Below are positions 53,382 to 62,357 of a stretch of 64,000 nt of DNA, in pieces. The stretch lies in the NCBI RefSeq assembly GCF_029948125.1, contig NZ_JASAMB010000011.1:62001-126000 (forward strand), given 5' to 3'. The notes under the pieces were generated by a model that was not told where the DNA came from, made no database searches, and saw nothing but the letters and a program-made list of their open reading frames with translations. The translations under genes were made by a program, and so were the position numbers. Within the stretch, counting starts at the first letter, position 1, and each line of letters opens with the position of its first letter. Source of the DNA: Catellatospora sp. KI3. GTDB taxonomy: Bacteria; Actinomycetota; Actinomycetes; Mycobacteriales; Micromonosporaceae.

Positions 53382-53529
53382 CCACCGGGGTTCGAGTCGC
53401 GATGATCGCCGCCGCAGATCGTAGGCGCGGGTGCCGACAGATCGCCGGGAACCAGCGGTATCGATGGGACGACTACCCGTGACAGGGCGCTGACCGGCCG
53501 GTGACGATGGACGGCGGAACGGGGGTGGC

Positions 53530-54183
53530 ATGACCGCGTGGCAGTACGTCGTGCTGGCCGGGCTGGGCGCGTTCCACGGCCTCAACCCCGGCATGGGCTG
53601 GCTGCTCGCCGTCGCCGCCGGGCTGCGGGAGCGCAACCGGGTCGCGGCGCTGCGGGTGCTGCTGCCGGTCGCCGTCGGGCACGCGCTGTCGGTGTTCGCG
53701 GTGGCGACCCTGGTGGGCCTGGCGGTGTCGGTCGGCGGGGCGCAGCAGGCGGCGGTCGTCGGCGGGGTGCTGCTGCTCGGGTTCGGCCTGTGGCAGCTGC
53801 GGGCCGGGGGACACCTGCACTGGCGCGGGCTGCGCCCGACCGGGCGGCACCTGCTGGGCTGGTCGTTCCTGATGTCCTCGGTGCACGGGGCCGGGCTGGT
53901 GCTGCTGCCGGTGCTGGTCGCGGTGCCGGTGGCCGCACCGGCAGGGCATCACCACGCCGGGGCGGCGGCCGGGCAGGTGTCGGCGCTGACCGGGCTGGCC
54001 GCGACCGCGGTGCACACGGCGGCGATGGTCGCGGTGTCGGCGGTGATCGCGCTGGCCGTGCTGCGGGTGCTGGCGGTGCGCGCGCTGCGGGTGTCGTCAT
54101 GGCTGGACCTGGACCGGGTATGGGCGGTGGCGCTGATCGGCTCCGGCGCGATCACGATCGCGCTGGTCCTGCTGGGGCACTGA
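53530..54183 (+). CDS. NicO/HupE-like membrane transporter (probable metal exporter)
   Basis: 217 residues, six helices. Histidine motifs sit in membrane segments: GAFHGLNPGMGWL (helix 1), VGHALSVFAVATL, SSVHGAGLVLLPVL, with a HHHAG loop before helix 5. The HGLNPGxGW and GHALS signatures recall nickel/cobalt NicO and HupE/UreJ carriers. ATG at 53530 with GGGGGTGG upstream. Followed by a small His-rich protein, which supports a metal role. Confidence 0.65.
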   Translation: MTAWQYVVLAGLGAFHGLNPGMGWLLAVAAGLRERNRVAALRVLLPVAVGHALSVFAVATLVGLAVSVGGAQQAAVVGGVLLLGFGLWQLRAGGHLHWRGLRPTGRHLLGWSFLMSSVHGAGLVLLPVLVAVPVAAPAGHHHAGAAAGQVSALTGLAATAVHTAAMVAVSAVIALAVLRVLAVRALRVSSWLDLDRVWAVALIGSGAITIALVLLGH

Positions 54184-54253
54184 CACCAGAATGCCATGAT
54201 TTATAACCATTAGAAGGATTCCATGGGCGTCGATGGCGGGTACGGTTGGCGGC

Positions 54254-54508
54254 ATGTGTGATCTGAACGAGCAGGAGACCGCCACCGTCGTCGAAGCGCT
54301 CACCGGCATCCGCGCCCTGGCCGACCGGCTGGGCGAGCACGTCACCTCGATCACCGCGACCAACTACATGCGGCACGAGGAGCTGGCGGTGCTGCTGGCC
54401 GAGCTCAGTGCCGCCGCCGAGTCCGCCCGCGAATGGGTCGCCGCCAAACCCCTCGCGCACGCCGGCCACGAGCACCACCAGCACGAGGGGCACGACCACC
54501 ACCACTGA
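54254..54508 (+). CDS. small protein with His-rich C-terminus (putative metal-binding)
   Basis: 84 residues, ATG at 54254. Helical body (ETATVVEALTGIRALADRLGEHV, ELAVLLAELSAAAESAREWV) and a tail HAGHEHHQHEGHDHHH with ten His in sixteen residues, a pattern of nickel, cobalt or zinc binding. It lies 70 bp after the NicO-like gene, with AT-rich sequence between that may hold a metal-responsive promoter. Confidence 0.65.
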   Translation: MCDLNEQETATVVEALTGIRALADRLGEHVTSITATNYMRHEELAVLLAELSAAAESAREWVAAKPLAHAGHEHHQHEGHDHHH

Positions 54509-54570
54509 CGCGGCCCCGATCGGCCGTTCGTCTATGTCCAAAAGCGATGATCGCCGCTATCGTCGCCGAC

Positions 54571-55806
54571 ATGTCTGAAGCGACAGCGGTCGATGCGGCG
54601 GCCGCCCCGGCGGAGCAGCCGGCCGCCGCCGAGGTGGAGCACCCGGTGGCGGCGGGCTGGCGGGAGTCGGTCCGGGCCGGGCTCGCCACCTGGGCGGCGG
54701 GCCTGCTGCTGTACGCCGCGACCACCTACGTCGCCTGGCTGCCGGTGCAGGACCTCCCGGCCAAGGCGGGCAACCCGCCGACCGGGCTCGACGGCGCGCT
54801 CGACGCCTGGAACCGGTGGGACGTCGCCTGGTACCTGCCGATCGCCGAGACCGGCTACCAGCCCGATCCGCTGCGGGCCGCCTTCTTCCCGCTGTACCCG
54901 ATGCTGGTCCGCGCCGTGAAGACGGTGACGACGCTGACCACGTTCCATGCCGCGATGCTGGTGTCGGTGCTCGCGTGCCTGGCCGCGCTGATCCTGGTGC
55001 ACCGGCTCGCCACCGACCTGCTCGACGCCGGGCACGGCCGCCGGGCCGCGTTCTACCTGCTGGCCTTCCCGACGGGGCTGTACCTCGTCGCCGCGTACAA
55101 CGAATCGCTCTTCCTGGCGCTGTCGGTGGGCGCGCTCTACTGCATGCGGCGCGGCCGCTGGTGGTACGCGGGCCTGCTGTGCTGCCTGGCCGGCGCCACC
55201 CGGCTCACCGGCCTGCTGCTGGGCCTGGCCTTCGTCTACGAGTACCTGCGCCAGCGCGACTGGTCGATCCGCCGGGTCCGCTGGGACGTGCTCGCGGCGC
55301 TGCTCGTGCCCGTGGGCGTCGGACTGTACGCCCTGCACCTGCACAACGTGCTCGGCAACGCGACGGCGTTCCTGGACGCGCAGAAGCACTGGTTCCGCGA
55401 CGGCTACCAGGCGCCGTGGACCACGTACCGCGAACTGCTCCGGCTGATCTCCGAGGGCACGGCGTACCACCCGGACACGGTCCGCAACACGGTGAACCTG
55501 GTGGTCTCGCTCGGTTCGCTGGTGCTGCTGGCGCTCGCCGTCGCCGGGCCGTGGAAGCTCGGGCGGGGCGGGCACTACCTGGTCGCGTTCGCGCTGCCCG
55601 CGATGCTGCTGCCGGTGGTCAACCCGGTCCACAACTACTACCCGCTGGCCTCGGTCTGGCGGTACTTCCTCGAATGCGTGCCCGCGTTTCTGGTGCTGGC
55701 CAGGATGGGCCGCAGCGGGAACTTCGACCGGATCTACCCGGCTGTCGCGATCGGACTGCAGGGGGTCATGGTCGTGGCGTTCGTCCAGAACAACTTCGTC
55801 GGCTGA
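54571..55806 (+). CDS. polytopic mannosyltransferase, PIG-V/GPI-mannosyltransferase 2-like
   Basis: 411 residues with about nine membrane helices. WNRWDVAWYLPIAETGY after the first helix is the PIG-V-type W-D...Y-IA motif holding the catalytic Asp, and AAFFPLYPMLVR and AFPTGLYLVAAYNESLFLALSVGALYC match the family. It transfers a sugar from a polyprenyl-phosphate donor outside the membrane. ATG at 54571; another at 54547 is possible, and neither has a ribosome site, so the transcript may be leaderless. Confidence 0.75.
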   Translation: MSEATAVDAAAAPAEQPAAAEVEHPVAAGWRESVRAGLATWAAGLLLYAATTYVAWLPVQDLPAKAGNPPTGLDGALDAWNRWDVAWYLPIAETGYQPDPLRAAFFPLYPMLVRAVKTVTTLTTFHAAMLVSVLACLAALILVHRLATDLLDAGHGRRAAFYLLAFPTGLYLVAAYNESLFLALSVGALYCMRRGRWWYAGLLCCLAGATRLTGLLLGLAFVYEYLRQRDWSIRRVRWDVLAALLVPVGVGLYALHLHNVLGNATAFLDAQKHWFRDGYQAPWTTYRELLRLISEGTAYHPDTVRNTVNLVVSLGSLVLLALAVAGPWKLGRGGHYLVAFALPAMLLPVVNPVHNYYPLASVWRYFLECVPAFLVLARMGRSGNFDRIYPAVAIGLQGVMVVAFVQNNFVG

Positions 55807-55815
55807 ACGCGAGCC

Positions 55816-56694
55816 TCACCGCTGGGCCAGGGCCCGCATCTCGCCGACGAGCTCGGCCCACTGCGGTTCGGGCAGATCGTGACCCATGCCCGGGTACCCG
55901 ACCAGGCGCGACCCAGGGATCGCCCGGGCCAGTGCTTTCGGGCCGCTCGGGCGCACCAACGGATCGTCCTGCCCGTAGACGATCAGTGTGGGCGCCTTTA
56001 GCCGGCCCAGGTCCAGCTTCTGCCGCCGGCTCCGCCCGGCCGCCAGCTGCCGCCGCTCGGCGCGCGGGTCGAACGGCCGCCGGTCGTAGCCGCGGGCCGC
56101 CACCTCGCGCGCCCACGTCTCGTCGAAGGCGCCCCGGGGTGAGGCGAGCATCCGCAGCAGGTCGACTATCCGCTGCTCCTGGCCCGCCCGGTCGGTGCCG
56201 TGCCGCATGCGCCCCATCCGCAGCACCGACCCGAACCTGATGTGGCGCAGGGCCAGCAGGCTGCCGGAGGCGGGCATGCTCATCAGCGCGGTCAGGCTGC
56301 GCACGCGCTCGGGGTGGCGTACCGCGATCATCTGGCCGATGGCCGAACCCATCGACGCTCCCGCGACGTGGGCGGACTGCCAGCCCAGGGCGTCCATCAC
56401 GGCGACCGCGTCGTCGACGAAGGCATCCGAGGTGTACGGCGGACGCCCGCCCCCCAACAGCGCCTGCCACCACCGCTGGTCGGGGCTGTCGAGGTAGGTC
56501 GACATGCCGGAGTCGCGGTTGTCGAACCGGGCGACGTGGAAGCCGGCCGCGACCAGGGCCTCGCAGAAGCGGTCCGGCCACAGCAGCATTTGGTGTCCGA
56601 GCCCGGTGATCAGCAGCAGCGGTTCGCCGGAGGCGTCGCCGAACGTCTCATAGGCGAGCTGGATTTCGCCGTTGCTCGCGAACTCGACCGCCAT
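55816..56694 (-). CDS. alpha/beta hydrolase (epoxide hydrolase/haloperoxidase-like)
   Basis: 292 residues. LLLITGLGHQMLLW (oxyanion loop), VARFDNRDSGMS, nucleophile elbow GASMGS with Ser at about 120, acid in YGQDDPLV, base in GMGHDLP. ATG at 56694 with GGAGG six bases upstream. Divergent from a TetR gene across a perfect palindrome, so probably TetR-repressed. Substrate unknown. Not similar to the chlorophyllase-like hydrolases at 1-40 kb. Confidence 0.88.
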   Translation of the reverse strand: MAVEFASNGEIQLAYETFGDASGEPLLLITGLGHQMLLWPDRFCEALVAAGFHVARFDNRDSGMSTYLDSPDQRWWQALLGGGRPPYTSDAFVDDAVAVMDALGWQSAHVAGASMGSAIGQMIAVRHPERVRSLTALMSMPASGSLLALRHIRFGSVLRMGRMRHGTDRAGQEQRIVDLLRMLASPRGAFDETWAREVAARGYDRRPFDPRAERRQLAAGRSRRQKLDLGRLKAPTLIVYGQDDPLVRPSGPKALARAIPGSRLVGYPGMGHDLPEPQWAELVGEMRALAQR

Positions 56695-56713
56695 GCCGCA
56701 CCTCCATTTTTCC

Positions 56714-56727
56714 GATACGAACGTATC
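56714..56727. promoter_or_regulatory. TetR-type operator
   Basis: GATACG-AA-CGTATC, perfect 6-2-6 palindrome in the 41-bp gap between the divergent hydrolase and TetR genes, overlapping any -10 element for either. Confidence 0.75.
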
Positions 56728-56735
56728 ATATAAGC

Positions 56736-57302
56736 ATGCCGAAGATCGTCGACCACGAAGCCCGACGCGCACTCGTCGCCGAGACCGCCGTACGGATCAT
56801 CGGCACGCGCGGCATCGAGGCGGCCTCGGTGCGCGTCGTCGCCGCCGAGGCGGGCGTCTCCGCCGGTGCGGTGCAGCGATGCTTCGCCACCAGGCAGGAG
56901 CTGCTGCGGTTCGTCCTGCACCACCTGAACGCGCGCTTCACCGCCCGCGTGCTCGCCCGGATGGCCCGCACCCCGGACCCGGCCGACCAGGCCGTCGGGC
57001 TGCGAATGATCATCGACGAGATGCTGCCGCTGGACGACGAGCGGCGGCTGACCTCCGCGGCCACCACGGCCCTGCTCGCCTACAGCGCCACCGAGCCGGC
57101 CGCCGCCGACATCATGCGCGCCGCGTACGCCGGGGCCTACACGTTCTTCGAGCGGGCCTTCGACCGGGAGGCCGCGATCACCCTGTATGCCCTGGTCAGC
57201 GGCCTTCAGGGGCCGCTGTTGGTCGGGGCGGTGACGCCCGCTCAAGCGTGGTCCATCGTCGACTCGGCGGTGTCGTCCGCCCGGTCCACCACGCCGCGGT
57301 GA
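56736..57302 (+). CDS. TetR/AcrR family regulator
   Basis: 188 residues. N-terminal helix-turn-helix (ALVAETAVRIIGTRGIEAASVRVVAAEAGVSAGAVQRCFATRQELL, positions 10-55) and a helical ligand domain (TetR_C-like). ATG at 56736, only nine bases after the operator, so the message is probably leaderless or nearly so. Likely represses itself and the divergent hydrolase. Confidence 0.9.
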   Translation: MPKIVDHEARRALVAETAVRIIGTRGIEAASVRVVAAEAGVSAGAVQRCFATRQELLRFVLHHLNARFTARVLARMARTPDPADQAVGLRMIIDEMLPLDDERRLTSAATTALLAYSATEPAAADIMRAAYAGAYTFFERAFDREAAITLYALVSGLQGPLLVGAVTPAQAWSIVDSAVSSARSTTPR

Positions 57303-57384
57303 GATCCGTAGCCGGCCGACCCGCGGCAATTCCACCCGGGGGTGGGCCGTGACCAGGCGGAACCATGCGGCAGACTCGCCAGTC

Positions 57385-58161
57385 ATGTCGACGCCTCCGG
57401 ACCGGGCCACGCTCTATCCCGAAGTGGCCGCCGAAGGCAGCCTGGCCGCGTACCTGCGGACCGAAGCGCTCGCGCAGGGGCTCGATCTCGTCGCCGTCCC
57501 CGACGCGTCCGACCCCGTCGGCCGAGCGACGGTGGCCTCGACGATCCCCGGTCGCGAGCCGCTGACGGTCCAGGCCTGGCTTCGGGAGAGACAGTGGTCC
57601 GTCAACGGCGAGAGCCGCGGCCTGGGTGCCCGCATCCCGCTGAGCATGATCGAGGGGCGGACCCGGCGGCTGAGCGACGTTCCGGCGCTGGCCGTGGCCT
57701 GGCGGGACGGCGGGACGTTGGCGCAGGTCGCCGACGCCGCCCCGTTCGCGGCGCTGACCGGGCACTACGAAGTGCCGGACGACAGCCCCGGGCACTACGT
57801 CGCCTCCCAGTGGGGACGGCTCCGCAGAGAAGCGCAGGATGTCAGCCGGTCGACCTATCGGGAATTGATCGAGGCAGCCTACGCCCAGCCCGTGCTACGT
57901 GGTCTGTTCGCGTTCAACAGCATGTGGACCCTGCGGTTCACCACCGAGGTGCCGACCGGCCTCGGCCGGTCGACCCCGCGTGCGGACACGGGCGGGTTCC
58001 AGGTGGAGAAGGTCATGTTGAACACCACCCGCCAGGGTACGTTCACGCTGCGGCTGGGCTGGGAGGAGCCGGTTCTGGCTGAGGCTGGGACGGCGGAACA
58101 GATCGTGGCGTACGTGGTGGACAGGCTTCCGGCCGACCTCGGCCCGGCGGTGTGGGCATGA
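57385..58161 (+). CDS. DUF6193 family protein
   Basis: 258 residues from the ATG at 57385; a GTG at 57349 is a possible earlier start. LYPEVAAEGSLAAYLRTEALAQGLDL, AWLRERQWSVNGESRG, PFAALTGHYEVPDDSPGHYV, SQWGRLRREAQ, YRELIEAAYAQPVLRGLFAFNSMWTLRFT and EKVMLN match actinobacterial DUF6193 proteins, some annotated in natural-product clusters. Role unknown; no biosynthetic genes nearby. Confidence 0.65.
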   Translation: MSTPPDRATLYPEVAAEGSLAAYLRTEALAQGLDLVAVPDASDPVGRATVASTIPGREPLTVQAWLRERQWSVNGESRGLGARIPLSMIEGRTRRLSDVPALAVAWRDGGTLAQVADAAPFAALTGHYEVPDDSPGHYVASQWGRLRREAQDVSRSTYRELIEAAYAQPVLRGLFAFNSMWTLRFTTEVPTGLGRSTPRADTGGFQVEKVMLNTTRQGTFTLRLGWEEPVLAEAGTAEQIVAYVVDRLPADLGPAVWA

Positions 58162-58198
58162 CCGGGGCGTGACCCGAGAAGATCCGGCGCGGCGGCAC

Positions 58199-58744
58199 TC
58201 ACGGCTGCGGATCATCGGCACCGAGCATCCAGGCCCAACCGGGGTCGGCATCCAGCGCCTCGGGCTCGGCCAGCGTCGCCTCGTACGCCGCGCGATCGAA
58301 GGTGAAGGGCCCGATCGGCAGCTCACCCCACTCCTTCCGGTGCGGCTGGACGAATGCCGACCATGTGACAGTGCGCTCGTCGACCCTGATCGCGGCCAGC
58401 AGCGGCCAGCACTCCCAGTCCCCGCAGGTGCTGCAGCCCAGCAGGGGCACTCGGCCATCCCACAGGCCGTGCGGGCGCCGGTGCTCGTCGTCCGGCTCGC
58501 CGAGCAGCAGCCGCGACGGCGCACCCAGCTCGGCGGCCCAGAGGTGGCAGTGCTGGTCAAGCACGAACCGCCACGCCAGCTCCGGATCGTCCTCGCTGGT
58601 CAGCTCGGCCAACCAGAGGTCGCGAGTCGCCTCGGCCGCCACCAGCCGCAGGTCCTCGCCGTTGACCCGGAAACCCAGGCGCCGTGGGGCGGAACCCGCG
58701 CGGCGCCTGCGGTTCGGGTGGGTGAACAACACGACCTGGTCCAC
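58199..58744 (-). CDS. hypothetical protein
   Basis: 181 residues from the GTG at 58744. Soluble; notable are GEDLRLVAAEATRDLWLAELT, the GCSTCGDWECW cluster of three Cys with Trp, and TWSAFVQPHRKEWGELPIGPFTFDRAAYE. The Cys cluster could bind metal, but no family is recognised. Convergent with the DUF6193 gene. Confidence 0.65.
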   Translation of the reverse strand: MDQVVLFTHPNRRRRAGSAPRRLGFRVNGEDLRLVAAEATRDLWLAELTSEDDPELAWRFVLDQHCHLWAAELGAPSRLLLGEPDDEHRRPHGLWDGRVPLLGCSTCGDWECWPLLAAIRVDERTVTWSAFVQPHRKEWGELPIGPFTFDRAAYEATLAEPEALDADPGWAWMLGADDPQP

Positions 58745-58802
58745 CCGGCAAGCCAACCAGCCGCGCCGGGCGCCTGTCGAACCGGATTCGCAGGGGCCGG
58801 CT

Positions 58803-59552
58803 TCAGTCGAAGGGGTCCTGGGCCTTGCCGCGCACGATGAACGTCAGCGGAGTGCCCTGGCCGGGCGCGACAGCGGCCACGCCGGTGCCGGTCACCGCCA
58901 GCGCCCGGCCGCCGAGCAGCACCTCGAACGGCGGTCCGCCCCGACCGAGGGTGACCCGCTGCTCGTCGCGTGCCGCATCGCAGGCGACGATCGCCACCCT
59001 GGCCGCCTCCAGCGCCGCGCAGCCCGGCTCGCCCCAGGTCGCGATGGTGCCGGTCTTCAGAAGGTACTCGTCGGCGCCGGGGGAGAGAGGAACGAGCGCG
59101 AACAGGGCGCCGTCAGTCGCGCCGTCCATCGTCGTGGTCGACACCGTGCCGTCGGGCAGGGCCGTGAGCAGGGGATATCCGGCGGTCGCGGTCGCCTGCA
59201 GCCAGACCGCCCGGTCGCGGGCCGGAATCCCGGCACCGGGCACTGCCGACGGGTCGACCCTCGGTGTCACCGAAGGAGACGGCACCGCGGAGGGCGAGGC
59301 CTGTGGGGGTGCCGTGGCCACCGGTACGCCCTGCCCGCCGGGCTGCCCCTGCCAGGCGAACACCCCGGCCGTCAGGGCCGCCACAGCCAGACCGGAAGCC
59401 ACGACGCCGAGCCGGGCGTTCCGGCGCCGCCGCTCGCCCCGGTGCCGGACCTGCTCGGCCGGGCGCAGCCGACCGATGCGGGTGCCGTGCCCGGCGAGCG
59501 CCGCCAGGCCCCGGCCGAGACCTGTCTCGTCGTCGCCGTGCTGCTCAGCCAT
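58803..59552 (-). CDS. membrane-anchored protein with extracytoplasmic domain, probable partner of ECF sigma factor
   Basis: 249 residues: cytoplasmic N-terminus of about 48 residues, one membrane helix (LGVVASGLAVAALTAGVFAW), a Pro/Ser linker and an outer domain (AVWLQATA...FALVPLSPGADEYLLKTG, a GEPGC...ACDAA Cys pair). No ZAS-type zinc motif. It overlaps the sigma gene by eight bases, the usual layout for a sigma/anti-sigma pair. The outer domain is paralogous to the lipoprotein at 60072. Confidence 0.7.
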   Translation of the reverse strand: MAEQHGDDETGLGRGLAALAGHGTRIGRLRPAEQVRHRGERRRRNARLGVVASGLAVAALTAGVFAWQGQPGGQGVPVATAPPQASPSAVPSPSVTPRVDPSAVPGAGIPARDRAVWLQATATAGYPLLTALPDGTVSTTTMDGATDGALFALVPLSPGADEYLLKTGTIATWGEPGCAALEAARVAIVACDAARDEQRVTLGRGGPPFEVLLGGRALAVTGTGVAAVAPGQGTPLTFIVRGKAQDPFD

Positions 59553-60060
59553 GTCTGCTCTCCTTTCCTCGGGACTGTCGCGGGTCGTCGTCGGTCAGCC
59601 GGGCGGCCAGGGCGCGGCGTCCCCGCAGCAGCCACGCCTTGACCGTGTTCGGTGGGGCGCCGACCTCGGCCGCGATCTCGGCGACGCTCAGGCCGACCAG
59701 GTGGTGCAGCACCACCGCGCGACGCTGGTCGGGCGGGATCTGGCGCAGCGCGTGGACCAGGGCCACATGGTCGGGGCCGAGACCGGCCAGGTCCTGGTCG
59801 GGCGTGGCGCGGTGGTGTGCGCGGATCCGGTTGACGGCCTTGCGCCAGGCGCTGATCGCGATCCGGGACGCGGTACGGCGTACCCACGCCTCCGGGCTGT
59901 CGCAGGCGCGGACCTGGCGCCAGCGCTGCCAGGCCCGGGCGTAGGCCTCCGCGACCGCGTCCTCGGCCTCGACCCGGCTGCCGGTCATCGCCCACAGCTG
60001 CCCGAGCACCCGCCACGACGTGTCCGCGTAGAAGGCGTCGAACTCCCCGGCGTCGTCCAT
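59545..60060 (-). CDS. ECF RNA polymerase sigma factor
   Basis: 171 residues with sigma-70 regions 2 (FYADTSWRVLGQLWAMTGSRVEAEDAVAEAYARAWQRW) and 4 (RQIPPDQRRAVVLHHLVGLSVAEIAAEVGAPPNTVKAWLLRGRRAL). ATG at 60060; a GTG at 60081 is also possible and would overlap the upstream lipoprotein gene. Acts with the downstream membrane protein. Confidence 0.88.
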   Translation of the reverse strand: MDDAGEFDAFYADTSWRVLGQLWAMTGSRVEAEDAVAEAYARAWQRWRQVRACDSPEAWVRRTASRIAISAWRKAVNRIRAHHRATPDQDLAGLGPDHVALVHALRQIPPDQRRAVVLHHLVGLSVAEIAAEVGAPPNTVKAWLLRGRRALAARLTDDDPRQSRGKESRHG

Positions 60061-60071
60061 CCCGATCCGAT

Positions 60072-60707
60072 CTACGGCCACTGGCCCACGGTGCCCGCCG
60101 CGATGAACCGGAACACGGTCTTCGCGCCGGTACGGTGCCGCACCAGCGAGATCTTGCCATCCTGGCCCACCTCGACGTCGTACTGGCCGAGGACGAGCCC
60201 GTACGTCGCCGCGGTCGCACCCGGCGGCAGGGTCACCCGCTGGTCGCGGTCGGCGGCGTCACAGGCCATGGTGTACGGCTGGTCCCCCTTGACCCCGACG
60301 CACCACGGCTCGCCGCCGACGCGCAGCACAGCCGTCTTCAGCAGGTACGTCGTCGCGCCCGGCGACAGCGGGGACAGCACGAACCGCTCGCGGTCGCCGG
60401 TGTCGGCTCCGCCCGGGTACGTGCCGATCCGGCCGCTCGCGGTCACCGTCAGCACGGGATCCTCGACCCGGTCCACCGCCTGCAGCATGAACGCGTGGTC
60501 CGGGGGCGGGACGGCGGCCGGGCTCGGGGCAGCCGCGGACGGGCTGGGGGAGCCGGGGGCGGACGCGGTCGCGGAACTCGGGGCCGACGCGCCGGCCGGG
60601 GCCGACGCGGGGCCGTCGGCGGCCTGTCCGGCGCAGCCGGTGAGCGCCGCCAGCATCATCGTGCCCAGCCACAGTAGCGTGACCGGGCGTTGCGGGGTGC
60701 GGGCCAT
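60072..60707 (-). CDS. lipoprotein sharing a domain with the sigma-associated membrane protein
   Basis: 211 residues. Lipobox ALTGC at about 25, a Ser/Ala/Pro linker, then a domain of about 140 residues (HAFMLQAVDRVEDPVLTV, RFVLSPLSPGATTYLLKTA, a GEPWC...ACDAADRDQRVTL Cys pair) that lines up with residues 120-215 of the 58803 product. ATG at 60707 with GGAGG upstream. Lies 11 bp upstream of the sigma gene, so the three form one operon, perhaps an envelope-sensing set. Confidence 0.75.
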   Translation of the reverse strand: MARTPQRPVTLLWLGTMMLAALTGCAGQAADGPASAPAGASAPSSATASAPGSPSPSAAAPSPAAVPPPDHAFMLQAVDRVEDPVLTVTASGRIGTYPGGADTGDRERFVLSPLSPGATTYLLKTAVLRVGGEPWCVGVKGDQPYTMACDAADRDQRVTLPPGATAATYGLVLGQYDVEVGQDGKISLVRHRTGAKTVFRFIAAGTVGQWP

Positions 60708-60861
60708 CTTCGTGTCCTCCTGGGGTCGGCCGGTGCCGTCATGAGCGCACCACTGACGCCTGTACCCGGTCGGCGGTTGCACCCACTCGCGGAGAATCAC
60801 GGCGGGTGCCCCCGGGTGACCCGCTGGGCGGGCGGCCACCGCGCGGTGACCGCCCGCTCCG

Positions 60862-61701
60862 TCACTGCTTGGCGGGTGCGGACGCCCCGGCCTCCGGCGG
60901 GGCCGCCGCCGACGTCGGCAGCGGAACGGCCGAAGTCGGGATGAGGTTCAGCAGACCCTGGTCGGTGACGACGGCCTTCAGGTCGTCGATGCTGATCTCC
61001 GAGACCGCCTCCAGACCGTTGCGCTCCAGCACCACCCCGCGGTGGTCCGGGTAGACGGCGCCGACGGTGACGGTGGTGTTCGAGTACGCGGTTCCGTAGA
61101 GCAGGGGCTGGGAGCCGGCGGCCTCCTGGCAGAACAGGACGCTCTGGTCCGCCGTGGGAGCCGTGGCGTTGAGGTCGGCGCAGGAGCCGGGCACCCAGGC
61201 GGCGGTCTCGTGGACGTACAGGTTCACGGTCAGATGCCCGTGCTCCCGGCCGTGGCCCAGGTTGATCACGGCGTACGCGTTGGAGATCCCGGACTCGCCC
61301 CAGTTGCAGAGGTCGTAGGTGTTCTGCACGACGTAGTCGCTCCGGGCGGGCAGCAGGTCGAGGACCAGCTGCACGTACTGCGGCCAGTGCTCGGCCGCGA
61401 CCTCCTTGGTCGTGGGGTTGACCATGGGCGCGTCCTGGCATTCGCCCAGAATCGGCGGCGTGGCGGCGAAGTCGACCGGAACGGCGTCGACCGGCGAAGC
61501 GGCGGGCGGACCCTGGCGGAGCGCGAAGGGAACGGACAGGGCGGCCACGACGCCGACCGCGGCCAGTGCCGTCACCGCACCGCGCACGCGCCGCCTGCTC
61601 CGGGCGCCCCGCAGCGCGGCGTCGGAGAGGTCGGCGGGTCCGGCGACGTCCGACAGCCGCTGCAGGGCGGCTTTCAGCTCAGGTTCGTTCGGTGAGTTCA
61701 T
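60862..61701 (-). CDS. membrane-anchored protein, probable partner of SigE-type sigma factor
   Basis: 279 residues: cytoplasmic N-terminus (ELKAALQRLSDVAGPADLSDAALRGARSRRR), one helix (AVTALAAVGVVAALSVPFAL), and an outer domain of about 190 residues with four Cys (ECQDA, DLCNWG, GSCADL, LFCQEA). ATG at 61701 with GGAGG upstream, overlapping the sigma stop as ATGA. Probably senses an outside signal and restrains the sigma factor; no zinc-binding anti-sigma motif. Confidence 0.7.
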   Translation of the reverse strand: MNSPNEPELKAALQRLSDVAGPADLSDAALRGARSRRRVRGAVTALAAVGVVAALSVPFALRQGPPAASPVDAVPVDFAATPPILGECQDAPMVNPTTKEVAAEHWPQYVQLVLDLLPARSDYVVQNTYDLCNWGESGISNAYAVINLGHGREHGHLTVNLYVHETAAWVPGSCADLNATAPTADQSVLFCQEAAGSQPLLYGTAYSNTTVTVGAVYPDHRGVVLERNGLEAVSEISIDDLKAVVTDQGLLNLIPTSAVPLPTSAAAPPEAGASAPAKQ

Positions 61702-62213
61702 ACCAGTTCCTCCATGGTTCTCAGCTCCGGACACAGCTCACGAAGGCGGGTCAGCGTGCGATGGACCTGACTGCGCACGGTCCCGACCGAGGTGCCCATC
61801 AGCGCGGCCACCTCGGCCTCGGGCAGGTCCTCGTAGTAGCGCAGGACCACCACCGCCCGCTGCTTGCGGGTCAGTTCGCCCAGCACCCGCGACATCGCCA
61901 GCTTGAGGACCGCCGCCCCGGCCGGGTCCTCAACCGATCTCGGCTCGGGCAGCTGCCCCGTGGCGTGTTCGCGGCGGTTCCTGGCGACCCGCCAGACGCT
62001 GATGTGCTGCCGGTACAGGACCTTGCGGATGTATCCGTCCGGCGAACCTGAGCGATGCACCCTGGACCAGTGCAGGGCCAGCTTCGTCAGCGCGACCTGG
62101 AGCAGGTCCTCGGCGTCCTGGTGGTGCCCGGTGAGCAGGTAGGCGACGCGGTAAAGCGACCCCTGCCGCAGTGCCACGTACTCCCGGAACTCCCGCTCGG
62201 CGAGTTGGTCCAT
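61698..62213 (-). CDS. SigE-family ECF sigma factor
   Basis: 171 residues: region 2 (FREYVALRQGSLYRVAYLLTGHHQDAEDLLQVALTKLALHW) and region 4 (VLGELTRKQRAVVVLRYYEDLPEAEVAALMGTSVGTVRSQVHRTLTRLR). This layout is the Streptomyces/Micromonospora SigE-like subgroup. ATG at 62213 with GGAGG upstream; first gene of the pair. Confidence 0.9.
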   Translation of the reverse strand: MDQLAEREFREYVALRQGSLYRVAYLLTGHHQDAEDLLQVALTKLALHWSRVHRSGSPDGYIRKVLYRQHISVWRVARNRREHATGQLPEPRSVEDPAGAAVLKLAMSRVLGELTRKQRAVVVLRYYEDLPEAEVAALMGTSVGTVRSQVHRTLTRLRELCPELRTMEELV

Positions 62214-62357
62214 CAGGCTCCTCCCTCGTGTCTACCCACCTACACGCGGCCGCGGGGGCGCCGCTATGTCGTTGGAGGGAGCCGATTCCGGGATTCGGTG
62301 CGCGGTGAGCGGTGATCAGAGTTTCGAGGGCCGAAGTGGTACCGCGGCTACGTCCGA

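Noticed and set aside
57385-58161. Natural-product gene cluster suggested by DUF6193
   Set aside because: No synthetase, precursor peptide or tailoring genes nearby.
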